Assembly: GCF_046569695.1 (NCBI RefSeq)
Contig: NZ_JBKHUI010000003.1
Location: 124,001-188,000 of the forward strand
From: Kluyvera sp046569695
GTDB lineage: Bacteria; Pseudomonadota; Gammaproteobacteria; Enterobacterales; Enterobacteriaceae
Length of the DNA stretch: 64,000 nt
Direction of reading: 5' to 3'
Of this stretch, positions 17,156-26,234 are shown piece by piece; within the stretch, counting starts at the first letter, position 1; each line of letters begins with the position of its first letter. The translations under genes and the position numbers were made by a program. The notes below the pieces were generated by a model. That model saw only the letters and a program-made list of their open reading frames with translations. It made no database searches and was not told where the DNA came from.

Positions 17156-18265
17156 TTACTTCGCCACGGTGGATGAGCCGTCGGCATGCCACTGGAAGAC
17201 CCCAAATTCAAATCCTTTAAGATCGCCTTTGTCATCCCAGCTCAGCGGCCCAATCACGGTTTTCGCACCGTTTGCTTTTAAGTCTTTAATCAGCGCCTGC
17301 GGGTCATCGCTACCGGTACGCTCCATGGCGGTCGCCAGTGACTGCACGGCAGCGTAGGTGATCCAGACGTACGGACCGGTTGGATCTTTCTTCTGCGCTT
17401 TCAGGGCATCGACGATAGCGCTGTTTGCCGGATCCTGGTCATAGCGTTTTGGCATGGTCACCAGCATGCCTTCCGCTGCGTTACCCGCAATGTTCGACAG
17501 TGAAGCATTACCCACGCCTTCAGGCCCCATAAACTGCGTTTTCAGGCCAACCGCGCGTGCCTGGCGCAGCATCTGACCCATTTCCGGGTAGTAGCCACCG
17601 TAGTAAACGAAGTCGATGTTCTCTTTTTGCAGGCGAGCAATCAGCGCGGAGAAATCTTTTTCACCGGCGGTAATTCCGTCGAAGAAGACGATATTGGCTT
17701 TGCCCGCTTTCAGCCCGTCCTGCACGGAACGCGCCAGGCCTTCGCCGTACTGCTGCTTGTCGTGAATGATAGCGATGCGCTGTGGCTTCACTTTATTCAG
17801 GATGTAGTTCGCCGCAGTTGGGCCCTGTGAGGAGTCCAGACCGGCGGTACGCATGATGTAGTGATAGCCACGCTGAGTCAGCTCAGGGTTGGTTGCGCCC
17901 GGAGAGATCATCAGAATGCCTTCGTCTTCATAGATGTCAGACGCAGGCTGCGTGGAGGAGGAGCAGAGGTGGCCAATCACGTATTTGATGCCGTCGTTAA
18001 CGATTTTGTTCGCGACCGCCACCGCTTGTTTCGGGTCACAGGCATCGTCGTACTCAACGCCGACCAGCTTGTCACCTTTAATGCCGCCTTTGGCATTGAT
18101 GTCTTTAATGGCCTGGCGCGCGCCGTTGAATTCCATATCGCCCCACTGGGCAACCGGGCCGGACATCGCACCGACAACCGCTACCTTAATATCATCTGCC
18201 ATCGCCGCGTGAGACATAGCCAGCGCGATCATCCCTGCGATTACTGTTTTTGTATTCCTTTTCAT
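17156..18265 (-). CDS. livK: Leucine-specific periplasmic binding protein LivK
   Basis: 369-residue type I solute-binding protein. Signal peptide MKRNTKTVIAGMIALAMSHA with cleavage after AMA (residue 23), mature start DDIKVAVVGAMSGP. The binding-pocket segments GHLCSSSTQPASDIYEDEG and YGGYYPEMGQ are retained. It delivers leucine to LivHMGF. Paralogous to LivJ 1 kb away. First gene of livKHMGF. Confidence 0.95.
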   Translation of the reverse strand: MKRNTKTVIAGMIALAMSHAAMADDIKVAVVGAMSGPVAQWGDMEFNGARQAIKDINAKGGIKGDKLVGVEYDDACDPKQAVAVANKIVNDGIKYVIGHLCSSSTQPASDIYEDEGILMISPGATNPELTQRGYHYIMRTAGLDSSQGPTAANYILNKVKPQRIAIIHDKQQYGEGLARSVQDGLKAGKANIVFFDGITAGEKDFSALIARLQKENIDFVYYGGYYPEMGQMLRQARAVGLKTQFMGPEGVGNASLSNIAGNAAEGMLVTMPKRYDQDPANSAIVDALKAQKKDPTGPYVWITYAAVQSLATAMERTGSDDPQALIKDLKANGAKTVIGPLSWDDKGDLKGFEFGVFQWHADGSSTVAK

Positions 18266-18709
18266 ACTTCGGGATCCCCATTCGTGATGTCGTATTTACA
18301 CGTCGTGGCGTGCATATATTTTGTTGTGTGGTGGTTAAAAAGCATTCTGTACTTTTAATATACAACGCTACTTTTGCCATTATCTTTAATGAGTTAGCGC
18401 AGCTTTTTGGCTAAAAACAGACTAAATTCTCTATTTTTCAGTCTATTAAGAAAAGATAATATTCTGATTTTCGCCATAGATAAACAAAAAAAAGCCCATA
18501 TAACAGCATAAAATAACGATACATTAAGCCGAATAAAACGCTGGTTTTTAGGTTAAAGTTCTGACTATTTTTCGATCCATGATGTTTCAAACTGTCTGCA
18601 TGGATATCGAAAAATTAATCCCCTACTGAACAAGCCAAAAAAGAGAAAGCGTCCGGCAGAATAAATTGAGTACACTGGCCACCATTTTCGAGATTTGAGC
18701 AAACTGCCC
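18266..18709. other. AT-rich divergent regulatory region livK/panM
   Basis: 444 bases without a gene. Distinctly AT-rich compared with the flanks, holding the livK leader and promoter and the panM promoter. The E. coli equivalent is controlled by Lrp and leucine; I see no site that can be assigned with confidence. Confidence 0.5.
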
Positions 18710-19093
18710 ATGAAGCTGACCATCATTCGTTTAGACACCTTTAGCGATCAGGACCGCATCTGCCTCGGTAAGATCTGGCCCGCTCAGACCCCCAACGAAC
18801 AGCACCTTGATGAGAACCATCGCCTGTATGCCGCCCGTTTTAACGAACGCCTGCTGGCAGCGGTAAAGGTGACACTCAACGGTAGCCAGGGGACGCTTAA
18901 CGATCTGTGCGTACGCGAAGTCACCCGCCGCCGCGGCGTGGGGCAGTATCTGGTCGAAGAGGTGATGCACGATAACCCGCAGGTCAGCCGCTGGACGCTG
19001 AGCAAAGCCGGCGCGGAAGAGAGCCTGGAAACGGCCGCATTTGCCAAAGCGATGGGCTTTACGGTGCATGCTGAGGGCTGGGTTCGAGGATAG
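18710..19093 (+). CDS. panM: PanD maturation/regulation factor PanM (YhhK)
   Basis: 127-residue GNAT-fold protein that binds pro-PanD and triggers its self-cleavage to active aspartate decarboxylase, and with acetyl-CoA links beta-alanine supply to pantothenate demand. The acetyl-CoA loop is seen as VTRRRGVGQYLVEE (about residues 72-85). The ATG at 18710 matches the E. coli start; a TTG 15 bases upstream is in frame but not needed. Lies between livK and livJ on the opposite strand, as in E. coli. Confidence 0.9.
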   Translation: MKLTIIRLDTFSDQDRICLGKIWPAQTPNEQHLDENHRLYAARFNERLLAAVKVTLNGSQGTLNDLCVREVTRRRGVGQYLVEEVMHDNPQVSRWTLSKAGAEESLETAAFAKAMGFTVHAEGWVRG

Positions 19094-19094
19094 T

Positions 19095-19206
19095 GCCGAA
19101 CCCGGCGTCGGCCGGGCTACATCTCGTGTAGGCCTGATAAGCGCAGCGCCATCAGGCAGCGCTGCACACATTGCCGGATGGCGGCATACGCCTTATCCGG
19201 CCTACA
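19095..19206. repeat. REP/BIME cluster between panM and livJ
   Basis: Several palindromic units: CCGGCGTCGGCCGGGCTAC, GTAGGCCTGATAAGCGCAGC...GCCATCAGGC, and GCCGGATGGCGGCATACGCC followed by TTATCCGGCCTAC. It separates the convergent panM and livJ ends. Confidence 0.88.
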
Positions 19207-19236
19207 TTTTATGCGGCTCCGTCGCGCAATAATCTC

Positions 19237-20340
19237 TTACTTCGCGTCGGTCGCCGTACCGTTAGCGTGCCAGTTAAAGATGCCGAATTCGAAGCCCTTC
19301 AGGTCACCTTTCTCATCCCACGACAGCGGACCCATAACGGTATCCACGGTATTGGCTTTCAGGTATTTCGCGATCTCAGCCGGATCGTCAGAGTGGTTCA
19401 GACCTGCCTGCAGAGACTGCAGCGCCGCGTAGGTAGTCCACACGAACGCACCGCTTGGATCTTCTTTCTTCGCTTTGATCGCATCTACGATTGGTTTGTT
19501 CGCCGGAACCTGGTCGTAGTTCTTAGGCTTAGTCACCAGCAGGCCTTCCGCAGAATCACCCGCGATGTTAGACAGTGACACGTTCGCCACGCCTTCCGGC
19601 CCCATGAACTGAGTTTTCAGGCCAGCAGCACGCGCCTGACGCAGGATCTGCCCCATTTCCGGGTGATAGCCGCCGAAGTAGACGAAGTCGATGTTCTCTT
19701 TCTTCAGACGCGCCACCAGGGTGGAGAAGTCTTTCTCACCGGCGGTGATACCGTCGAAGAAGACCACGTTCGCGCCACCTTTCTTCAGGCCATCCTGCAC
19801 CGCACGGGCCAGACCTTCACCGTACTGCTGCTTATCGTGAACCACCGCGATGCGCTGTGGCTTCACTTTCTCGAGGATATATTTTGCCGCGGTTGGGCCC
19901 TGGTCAGAGTCCAGACCGGTGGTACGCAGAATCAGCTTATAACCACGCGCGGTCAGCTCAGGAGCCGTTGCCGCCGGGGTGATCATCAGAATACCTTCAT
20001 CTTCATAGATATCAGACGCAGGCTGTGTAGAGGAGGAGCAGAGGTGACCGATAACGTATTTGATCCCGTCATTCACCACTTTGTTCGCTACCGCAACCGC
20101 TTGTTTCGGGTCACAGGCGTCATCATATTTTACGATTTCCAGCTTATTGCCCTTGATACCGCCCTTGGCGTTAATGTCGGCAACCGCCTGAGTCGCACCG
20201 CTGAACTCCTGGTCACCGTACTGCGCAACCGGGCCGGACATCGCGCCAACAACAGCAACTTTAATATTTTCTGCTAATGCCATATTGCTGAATGCCAGCG
20301 CAATACATCCTGCCAGTAACGCTTTACCCTTCATTTTCAT
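19237..20340 (-). CDS. livJ: Leu/Ile/Val periplasmic binding protein LivJ
   Basis: 367-residue solute-binding protein, signal peptide MKMKGKALLAGCIALAFSNM with cleavage after ALA (residue 23), mature start ENIKVAVVGAMSGPVAQYGD. Binds leucine, isoleucine and valine for LivHMGF. The ATG at 20338-20340 matches E. coli; the frame is open 19 codons upstream but begins inside the leader. Expressed as its own unit. Confidence 0.95.
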   Translation of the reverse strand: MKMKGKALLAGCIALAFSNMALAENIKVAVVGAMSGPVAQYGDQEFSGATQAVADINAKGGIKGNKLEIVKYDDACDPKQAVAVANKVVNDGIKYVIGHLCSSSTQPASDIYEDEGILMITPAATAPELTARGYKLILRTTGLDSDQGPTAAKYILEKVKPQRIAVVHDKQQYGEGLARAVQDGLKKGGANVVFFDGITAGEKDFSTLVARLKKENIDFVYFGGYHPEMGQILRQARAAGLKTQFMGPEGVANVSLSNIAGDSAEGLLVTKPKNYDQVPANKPIVDAIKAKKEDPSGAFVWTTYAALQSLQAGLNHSDDPAEIAKYLKANTVDTVMGPLSWDEKGDLKGFEFGIFNWHANGTATDAK

Positions 20341-20540
20341 CCTGAGGTTCCCCATTGTTATGGTTGTTGCATTTGTTGTGATGTTGTTATTTAGCACATT
20401 ATTCTTATATCAGCCGTAGACTAAGTATAAGATATTAATATTAAGGGATGCCGCCTGTGCTTTTTCAGCATACTCTGCTAAAACATACCCCATTTTTGTG
20501 GAATTGAAACGTTAAATTTGACGGATTTGTAACGCAAAAA
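20341..20540. other. livJ promoter and leader region
   Basis: 200 AT-rich bases upstream of livJ, without a gene. It begins after the downstream hairpin at 20541-20571 and should carry the Lrp-controlled livJ promoter; I cannot place a site reliably. Confidence 0.4.
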
Positions 20541-20571
20541 TGACAAAAAAAAGCCACTCATCGGAGTGGCT
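20541..20571 (-). terminator. Intrinsic terminator (minus strand) far downstream of rpoH
   Basis: Stem AAGCCACTC/GAGTGGCTT with an ATCG loop; read on the minus strand it is followed by a long T-run (TTTTTTTGTCA). It is about 170 bases beyond the rpoH stop, after a first terminator at 20681-20714, which suggests that a separate short transcript ends here. Confidence 0.8.
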
Positions 20572-20680
20572 TGGGTGTTGGGTGCAGCGCCGCCGGGAAG
20601 TACTCAAGTGCCCGGGGTACAAGAAGCGGATTGCGTTACCATACGCACCACAGCCCAGTAGCGGTGATGGCGGAGGACAG

Positions 20681-20714
20681 AAAAACAAAACCCCCGGATG
20701 GGCATCCAGGGGTT
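20681..20714 (-). terminator. rpoH intrinsic terminator
   Basis: On the minus strand AACCCCTGGATG pairs with CATCCGGGGGTT (one G-T pair), followed by TTGTTTTT. Lies 28 bases after the rpoH stop codon. Confidence 0.8.
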
Positions 20715-20741
20715 ATCGGGGTCACGCGTTAACTGACGTTA

Positions 20742-21596
20742 TCAGGCTTCGATAGCCGCACGCAGTTTTTTCATCGCGTTCTTTTCAAGCTGACGTACAC
20801 GTTCGGCGGATACGCCGTAACGGTCGGCCAGTTCCTGCAGCGTGGACTTGTTGTCTTCGTCCAGCCAGCGGGCGCGAATGATGTCCTGGCTACGTTCGTC
20901 CAGGCCCTGCATTGCGTCGGTCAGCTTATTCGCTGCCTGCTCTTCCCAGTTATCGTCTTCGATGCCGTCGGCAAAGTTGGACGATTTATCCTGCAGATAG
21001 AGCACCGGAGCAACCGAGTGGCTTTCAGACTCGTCGTCTGAGGACATATCAAACGCCATGTCCTGCGCCGCCATACGGGATTCCATCTCGCGAACGTCTT
21101 TGCTGGAAACGCCCAGTTCACGGGCAACCATTTCCACTTCATCCTGATTGAACCAGCCCAGACGCTGCTTGGTTTTACGCAGGTTGAAGAACAGCTTACG
21201 CTGCGCTTTGGTGGTCGCGACTTTAACGATACGCCAGTTACGCAGTACGTATTCGTGAATTTCCGCTTTGATCCAATGCACCGCAAAGGAGACCAGACGT
21301 ACGCCCACTTCTGGGTTAAAACGACGTACGGCTTTCATCAGGCCGATATTGCCTTCCTGAATCAAGTCCGCCTGCGGCAGGCCATAGCCCGAGTAATTAC
21401 GAGCAATATGAACAACAAAGCGCAGGTGAGACAGGATCAGCGTTTTAGCTGCTTCCAGATCGCCCTGGTAATGCAGCCGTTCAGCAAGCGCCTTTTCTTC
21501 ATCAGCCGTCAACATCGGCCATGCGTTCGCAGCCCGGATATAAGATTCCAGGTTACCAACAGGGGCTAACGCTAAATTTTGCATTTCTTTGGTCAT
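20742..21596 (-). CDS. rpoH: Heat-shock sigma factor RpoH (sigma-32)
   Basis: 284 residues, the same length as E. coli sigma-32, with region 2 (LILSHLRFVVHIARNY, DLIQEGNIGLMKAVRRF), the RpoH-box QRKLFFNLR about residue 132, and region 4 helix-turn-helix (LQELADRYGVSAERVRQLEK). It directs transcription of chaperones and proteases; prlC in this window has a matching promoter. Multiple upstream promoter elements are visible, including a sigma-E one. Confidence 0.98.
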   Translation of the reverse strand: MTKEMQNLALAPVGNLESYIRAANAWPMLTADEEKALAERLHYQGDLEAAKTLILSHLRFVVHIARNYSGYGLPQADLIQEGNIGLMKAVRRFNPEVGVRLVSFAVHWIKAEIHEYVLRNWRIVKVATTKAQRKLFFNLRKTKQRLGWFNQDEVEMVARELGVSSKDVREMESRMAAQDMAFDMSSDDESESHSVAPVLYLQDKSSNFADGIEDDNWEEQAANKLTDAMQGLDERSQDIIRARWLDEDNKSTLQELADRYGVSAERVRQLEKNAMKKLRAAIEA

Positions 21597-21696
21597 TCAA
21601 ATCCTCTCAATTCACTTCATACTGGCGGCGGCTTGTCCCCGAAGGCAACAAACATGCCAGGCTCTATGAGCAACGAGAATATCATCCGCTCTTTTA

Positions 21697-21742
21697 TCAG
21701 ACAGTGAGTTTATCCACAAGTTCAATGCAACAGTGTGAATAA
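21697..21742 (-). promoter_or_regulatory. rpoH sigma-E promoter with DnaA boxes
   Basis: On the minus strand GAACTT (plus-strand 21718-21723) and TCTGA (21697-21701) are separated by exactly 16 bases, the sigma-E (rpoH P3) pattern. A perfect DnaA box TTATCCACA on the plus strand at 21710-21718 overlaps it, and a second box TTATTCACA lies on the minus strand at 21734-21742. DnaA and sigma-E control of rpoH is known in E. coli. Confidence 0.85.
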
Positions 21743-21805
21743 ATTACGCACAAAATGTGACACGCGATAGGCCGCGAGGGCAGAAAGATGGGGTTTAAAA
21801 CGCAT

Positions 21806-21833
21806 CCCCTGCGGACGGAAGTCGTCGCAGGGG
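21806..21833 (-). terminator. Probable ftsYEX terminator
   Basis: CCCCTGCG (21806-21813) pairs with CGCAGGGG (21826-21833) just after the ftsX stop. Read on the minus strand the stem is followed by ATGCGTTTT, a modest T-tract. Confidence 0.55.
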
Positions 21834-21853
21834 AAGAGTATAACAGAACTTTT

Positions 21854-22912
21854 TTAATCGGGAGTAAAGTGGCGTAAATGTTGTACCGTGGCAAGCCAGG
21901 CTGCCACCCAACCGATCATCGAGCTCACCAGCAGCAACAGCAGACACTCGTCAAACGACAGGCCGCTCAGCTCAAACTGGGTACCGAAGACACGCGCCAC
22001 TTCGGTGACCGCCGACGACAGTCGCATCACCAAAATTTCCGACAGAATCAGCGACAGGAATGCGCCGGAGAAGCCCAGCAGCGCACCGCCGTAAAGGAAC
22101 GGGCGCAGGATAAACCCGTCCGTTGCCCCAATCAGCTTCTGCACGTTGATAGTGTCGCGGCGCGCAAAGATGCTCAGACGCACGCTGTTACCGATGACGA
22201 GGAACACCGCCGCCACCATCAGCACGCCGATCATCGCCGACACGCGGCCCACCAGCCCGGTAATGGAAGCCAGACGAGCAAACCAGCTGTCATCCATGCG
22301 CACTTCGTTGACGCCCTGAATCTGCGCCACGCGGTCACGCAGCGTGTTCAGCGCATCGGTGGTCTGGAAGTCGATTTTCGGGATAACGACCGCCACCGCA
22401 GGCAGCGGGTTCTCTTCCAGCATATCCAGCGCGCCGCCAAAGCCAGACCAGTTGCGGAATTCACCCAGCGCTTCGTCGCGGGAGAGGTAGTTCACCTTGT
22501 CCACGCCCTGCTCGGCCTGCAGTTGCCCCACCACTTTCGCCGCCGCATCATCATCCAGCGTTTTCTCCAGATAGACGGTGATCTGCGGAGATGGGTAGTA
22601 CTGAGAAGCCGCCGTGTTGACGTTCTTATAGACCATGTAACAGACGCTTGGCAGCGTCAGGGAGATGGCTATCACCATCACCGTCAGGAAGGTCGCCAGC
22701 GGTTTGCTTTTCAGATCCTGCAGCGCGCCCTGCCAGGCATAGCGCACTTGCTCGTTGAACACGTTGGTTTTACGCGAGTTCGGTTTTGGTGCCGGTTTGT
22801 TGCGCTTCGGCGCATTGCGCCCGCCGTCACCTGATGAGGAGACCGATTTACGCAAGCGGTCGAGTCGCCCGCCGAACTGGCGGATTTGGTTGATAGCGTC
22901 GCGCTTATTCAC
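21854..22912 (-). CDS. ftsX: Cell-division ABC transporter-like permease FtsX
   Basis: 352-residue inner-membrane protein with a cytoplasmic N-terminus, a first membrane segment around residues 75-97 (LATFLTVMVIAISLTLPSVC), a large periplasmic domain that contacts EnvC, and three further membrane segments. With FtsE it activates septal amidases during division. Its start overlaps the ftsE end by eight bases. Last gene of ftsYEX. Confidence 0.97.
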   Translation of the reverse strand: MNKRDAINQIRQFGGRLDRLRKSVSSSGDGGRNAPKRNKPAPKPNSRKTNVFNEQVRYAWQGALQDLKSKPLATFLTVMVIAISLTLPSVCYMVYKNVNTAASQYYPSPQITVYLEKTLDDDAAAKVVGQLQAEQGVDKVNYLSRDEALGEFRNWSGFGGALDMLEENPLPAVAVVIPKIDFQTTDALNTLRDRVAQIQGVNEVRMDDSWFARLASITGLVGRVSAMIGVLMVAAVFLVIGNSVRLSIFARRDTINVQKLIGATDGFILRPFLYGGALLGFSGAFLSLILSEILVMRLSSAVTEVARVFGTQFELSGLSFDECLLLLLVSSMIGWVAAWLATVQHLRHFTPD

Positions 22913-23573
22913 CTGTCAGGCCTCCATGCAAATGACCGTCGCTCAGCGTCAGCATGCGGTAAGAACGGCTGGAGATAAGCCCAATGTCGTGCGTCGCCAT
23001 CAGCACCGTTACCCCAACGCGGTTAAACTCTTCGAACAGTCGCAAAATGCCTTCCGACAGCGCGTTGTCCAGGTTACCCGTCGGTTCATCTGCCAGCAGT
23101 ACCGCAGGCTTATTCACCACCGCACGGGCAATGCCCACGCGCTGCTGTTCACCGCCAGAGAGCTGGATCGGGAAGTTTCTCGCTTTATCAAGCAGGCCGA
23201 CTTTGTCCAACGCCGCCGAGACGCGACGACGAATATCGTCGGCGCTGGCACCCGCGATGATCAGCGGGATCGCCACGTTATCAAACACGGTTCTGTCCAT
23301 CAGCAGATGGTGATCCTGGAAAATCATGCCGATCTGGCGACGTAAGAACGGCACCTCACGACTCTTCAGGCGGCTGATGTCATGCCCGCCGAAGTAAATT
23401 TTCCCTGCACTCGGCCGCTCGATCCCACAGATAAGCTTCAGCAGGGTACTTTTACCCGCGCCGGAGTGACCGGTCAGAAATGCCATCTCGCCTGGCTGCA
23501 TATGGAATGTGACTCCCTGCAGCGCTTGTCTCCCGCCGAGATAGGCTTTGCTGACGTGTTCAAAGCGAATCAT
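22905..23573 (-). CDS. ftsE: Cell-division ATPase FtsE
   Basis: 222-residue ABC ATPase: Walker A GHSGAGKST (about residues 35-43), signature LSGGEQQR, Walker B VLLADEPTGNLD, H-loop ATHD. Drives the FtsX conformational change that activates EnvC at the septum. Two bases separate it from ftsY. Confidence 0.98.
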   Translation of the reverse strand: MIRFEHVSKAYLGGRQALQGVTFHMQPGEMAFLTGHSGAGKSTLLKLICGIERPSAGKIYFGGHDISRLKSREVPFLRRQIGMIFQDHHLLMDRTVFDNVAIPLIIAGASADDIRRRVSAALDKVGLLDKARNFPIQLSGGEQQRVGIARAVVNKPAVLLADEPTGNLDNALSEGILRLFEEFNRVGVTVLMATHDIGLISSRSYRMLTLSDGHLHGGLTGE

Positions 23574-23575
23574 GA

Positions 23576-25156
23576 TTAATCCTCTCGGGCAAAAAGTGCC
23601 TCAATAAAATCGCCCGCTTTAAACGGACGTAAGTCCTCAATACGTTCACCGACGCCGATATAGCGAATCGGAATGCCGAACTGATCCGCCACGGAGAATA
23701 TCACCCCACCCTTGGCGGTACCGTCGAGTTTAGTCAACGTGATGCCGGTCAGACCAACGGCCTCGTGGAACAGTTTGGCCTGGCTGATGGCGTTCTGCCC
23801 GGTGCTGGCGTCGATGGTCAGCATGACTTCATGCGGCGCGTCGACGTCGAGCTTTTTCATCACGCGAACAATTTTCTTCAGCTCCTCCATCAGGTGCGAT
23901 TTATTCTGCAAGCGCCCTGCGGTATCAGCAATCAGTACATCAACGTTACGCGCTTTCGCCGCCTGGATGGCATCGAAAATGACCGAGGCGGAATCCGCGC
24001 CGGTGTGCTGCGCGATAACCGGAATATTGTTGCGCTGGCCCCAGACCTGCAGCTGCTCAACCGCCGCGGCACGGAAGGTATCGCCCGCCGCCAGCATCAC
24101 CGTTTTGCCCTGCTGCTCAAACTGACGCGCCAGCTTGCCGATGGTAGTGGTTTTACCCACGCCGTTCACGCCGACCATCAAAATAACGAACGGTATTTTG
24201 CCTTCAATATTAAGCGGTTCATCCACTTTTGCGAGGATTTCACCCATTTCATCTTTCAACAAACCGTACAGCGCTTCAGCATCGCGCAGCTGTTTACGGC
24301 TGGCGGTTTCGGTCAGGCTATTGATGATCTTACGGGTGGTTTCCACGCCAACGTCGGCAATCAGCAGCTGCTCTTCCAGCTCTTCAAACAGATCGTCGTC
24401 GATTTTCTTGCCGCGGAATAGACTGATAAATCCGGAACCGAGGTTTTCTTTGGTTTTTAACAGGCTACGTTTCAGGCGCGCAAAGAAACCTTCTTTGGTT
24501 GGTTTTTCCTGCTCCTGCTGCGCGTCGTCCGCCGATTCTTCAACGGCCGCTTCTTCTTCCACCGCTTCGTTTTCCGACTCGACGGCAAGCGCCTGCGCTT
24601 CCAGTTCTTCGTCGGTTAGCTCGTCAACGGCCTCTGGTTCACTCTCTTCAACCACTTCCGGCTGTATTTCAGCTACCGGCTCAGCGACTTCAACCACTTC
24701 CGGCTGTACTTCAGCTACCGGCTCAACGGTTTCAACCGCTTCTGGCTGTGCTTCAACAACCGGTTCAACGGCTTCAACCACTTCTGGCTGTGCTTCAATA
24801 ACCGGCTCAACGGCTTCAACCACTTCTGGCTGTGCTTCGGCAACCGGTTCAACGGCTTCGACGACTTCTGGCTGAATTTCTTCAACCGCTTCGGTCTGTG
24901 TGATTTCGCGTTCAGCAACCTGTTCAGTAACTTCAACCACTTCCTCGGCAAACGCTTCGCTTTCCGCGAGGGTATGTGGTTCAGCGGTTTCTTCAGCAGG
25001 TGCCAGCGCTTCTTCGACTACCTTTTCAGGCTCAACAGACGGCATTTCCGCTACCGGCTGCTCTTCAATTTTCTCTTCTGATTCAACTACCTGTTCCTGT
25101 TCTTTCTGCCCAAAGCCCAGCCAGGAAAAAAAGCCACGTTTTTTTTCTTTTGCCAT
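23576..25156 (-). CDS. ftsY: Signal recognition particle receptor FtsY
   Basis: Membrane-associated SRP receptor GTPase, 526 residues (E. coli 497). The start MAKEKKRGFFSWLGFGQK at 25156 carries the lipid-binding helix seen in E. coli. Then comes an acidic A-domain expanded by a 14-residue repeat, and an NG domain (from about residue 225) with GTPase motifs GVNGVGKTTT, DTFRAAAVEQL, DTAGR and TKLDG. It targets ribosomes translating membrane proteins to SecYEG. An upstream in-frame ATG (25201) is not needed. Confidence 0.97.
   Translation of the reverse strand: MAKEKKRGFFSWLGFGQKEQEQVVESEEKIEEQPVAEMPSVEPEKVVEEALAPAEETAEPHTLAESEAFAEEVVEVTEQVAEREITQTEAVEEIQPEVVEAVEPVAEAQPEVVEAVEPVIEAQPEVVEAVEPVVEAQPEAVETVEPVAEVQPEVVEVAEPVAEIQPEVVEESEPEAVDELTDEELEAQALAVESENEAVEEEAAVEESADDAQQEQEKPTKEGFFARLKRSLLKTKENLGSGFISLFRGKKIDDDLFEELEEQLLIADVGVETTRKIINSLTETASRKQLRDAEALYGLLKDEMGEILAKVDEPLNIEGKIPFVILMVGVNGVGKTTTIGKLARQFEQQGKTVMLAAGDTFRAAAVEQLQVWGQRNNIPVIAQHTGADSASVIFDAIQAAKARNVDVLIADTAGRLQNKSHLMEELKKIVRVMKKLDVDAPHEVMLTIDASTGQNAISQAKLFHEAVGLTGITLTKLDGTAKGGVIFSVADQFGIPIRYIGVGERIEDLRPFKAGDFIEALFARED
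24635..24874 (-). repeat. 42-bp tandem repeats inside ftsY
   Basis: Five full and one partial copies of a 42-base unit coding for a 14-residue motif of the form QPEVVEAVEPVAEA. Copies differ at a few positions (AVEPVIEA, TVEPVAEV, VAEPVAEI). The repeat lies wholly in the acidic A-domain and preserves the frame, explaining the longer protein. Confidence 0.92.
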
Positions 25157-25334
25157 TTGCAACCACTCTCCCCGCTGTTTTTGATGGCGCCACTTCGCCA
25201 TAATCGACGCGAAGGCTAAAATAATGATGAAATTAGTCGGTTAGTCTACCACTTAACTTCCCTGGCTTCACCGCTTTCACCCGGCAGGGCAGGAAGCTAG
25301 AATAGCAGGCCGAAAGAGCGACCAGAGCAAGCAA

Positions 25335-25931
25335 ATGAAAAAACCAACTTCCGGCGGCATGGGCCAGATCCGCATTATTGGCGGGCAGTGGCGCGGCCGT
25401 AAACTCCCCGTTCCTGATAGCCCAGGCCTCAGGCCCACCACCGATCGCGTGCGTGAGACCCTATTCAACTGGCTGGCACCCTCAATGGTAGATGCCCGCT
25501 GCCTGGACTGCTTCGCCGGAAGCGGGGCGTTAGGGCTGGAAGCGCTCTCCCGCTATGCCGCCAGCGCAACGCTGCTGGAGATGGAGCGTTCGGTAGCCCA
25601 ACAGCTGCAAAAGAACCTCGCCACGCTGAACGCCGCGCAGGGCAAAGTGGTGAATACGAACACTCTCGCATTCCTCGCTCAGAGCGGCACGCCGCATGAT
25701 ATTATTTTTGTCGATCCGCCATTCCGTAAAGGACTACTGGAAGAGACATTAAACTTACTGGAAACCAACGGTTGGCTGGCCGATAACGCACAGATCTACG
25801 TCGAAAGCGAAGTCGAAAACGGCCTGCCGCCAGTGCCTGTAAGCTGGGATCTGTATCGGGAAAAAATCGCCGGTCAGGTTGCCTATCGTCTCTATCATCG
25901 TGAAGTGCAGGGAGAAAGTGATGCTGATTAA
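25335..25931 (+). CDS. rsmD: 16S rRNA m2G966 methyltransferase RsmD
   Basis: 198-residue SAM-dependent methyltransferase acting on G966 of 16S rRNA. SAM-binding motif LDCFAGSGALGLEALSRYA (about residues 57-75) and catalytic FVDPPF (NPPY-type) are present. Transcribed divergently from ftsY; its 3' end overlaps yhhL by 11 bases. Confidence 0.97.
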   Translation: MKKPTSGGMGQIRIIGGQWRGRKLPVPDSPGLRPTTDRVRETLFNWLAPSMVDARCLDCFAGSGALGLEALSRYAASATLLEMERSVAQQLQKNLATLNAAQGKVVNTNTLAFLAQSGTPHDIIFVDPPFRKGLLEETLNLLETNGWLADNAQIYVESEVENGLPPVPVSWDLYREKIAGQVAYRLYHREVQGESDAD

Positions 25932-26199
25932 TCTTGGACGCGCGCTGATGCTGTGCGTATGGGCGTTTCTGTTGCTGAACCTGGTTCACCCGTTCCCCCG
26001 CCCGCTGAATATCTTCGTTAACGTCGCGCTGATCTTTATGGTGCTGATGCACGGGATGCAGATGGCGCTGCTGCAGTCGACAATGCCGAAAGATGGCCCG
26101 CAGATGAGTCGCGGCGAGAAAGTGCGAATCTTCCTGTTCGGCGTGTTTGAACTGCTGGTGTGGCAGAAAAAAATTGGCGCGAGCTTGAAGAAGAAGTAA
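25921..26199 (+). CDS. yhhL: Small membrane protein YhhL (DUF1145)
   Basis: 92 residues with two membrane segments (LMLCVWAFLLLNLVHPF and IFVNVALIFMVLMHGM) and a basic C-terminus. Function unknown. The ATG at 25921 matches E. coli YhhL and overlaps the end of rsmD, so the two are cotranscribed and translationally coupled. Confidence 0.88.
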   Translation: MLINLGRALMLCVWAFLLLNLVHPFPRPLNIFVNVALIFMVLMHGMQMALLQSTMPKDGPQMSRGEKVRIFLFGVFELLVWQKKIGASLKKK

Positions 26200-26234
26200 A
26201 GATTTCCCGGCCTGGCTCACCGCCAGGCCCTATT

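Noticed and set aside
20540..20755. 71-residue open frame after rpoH
   Set aside because: Crosses two terminators and the rpoH end on the opposite strand; no coding support.
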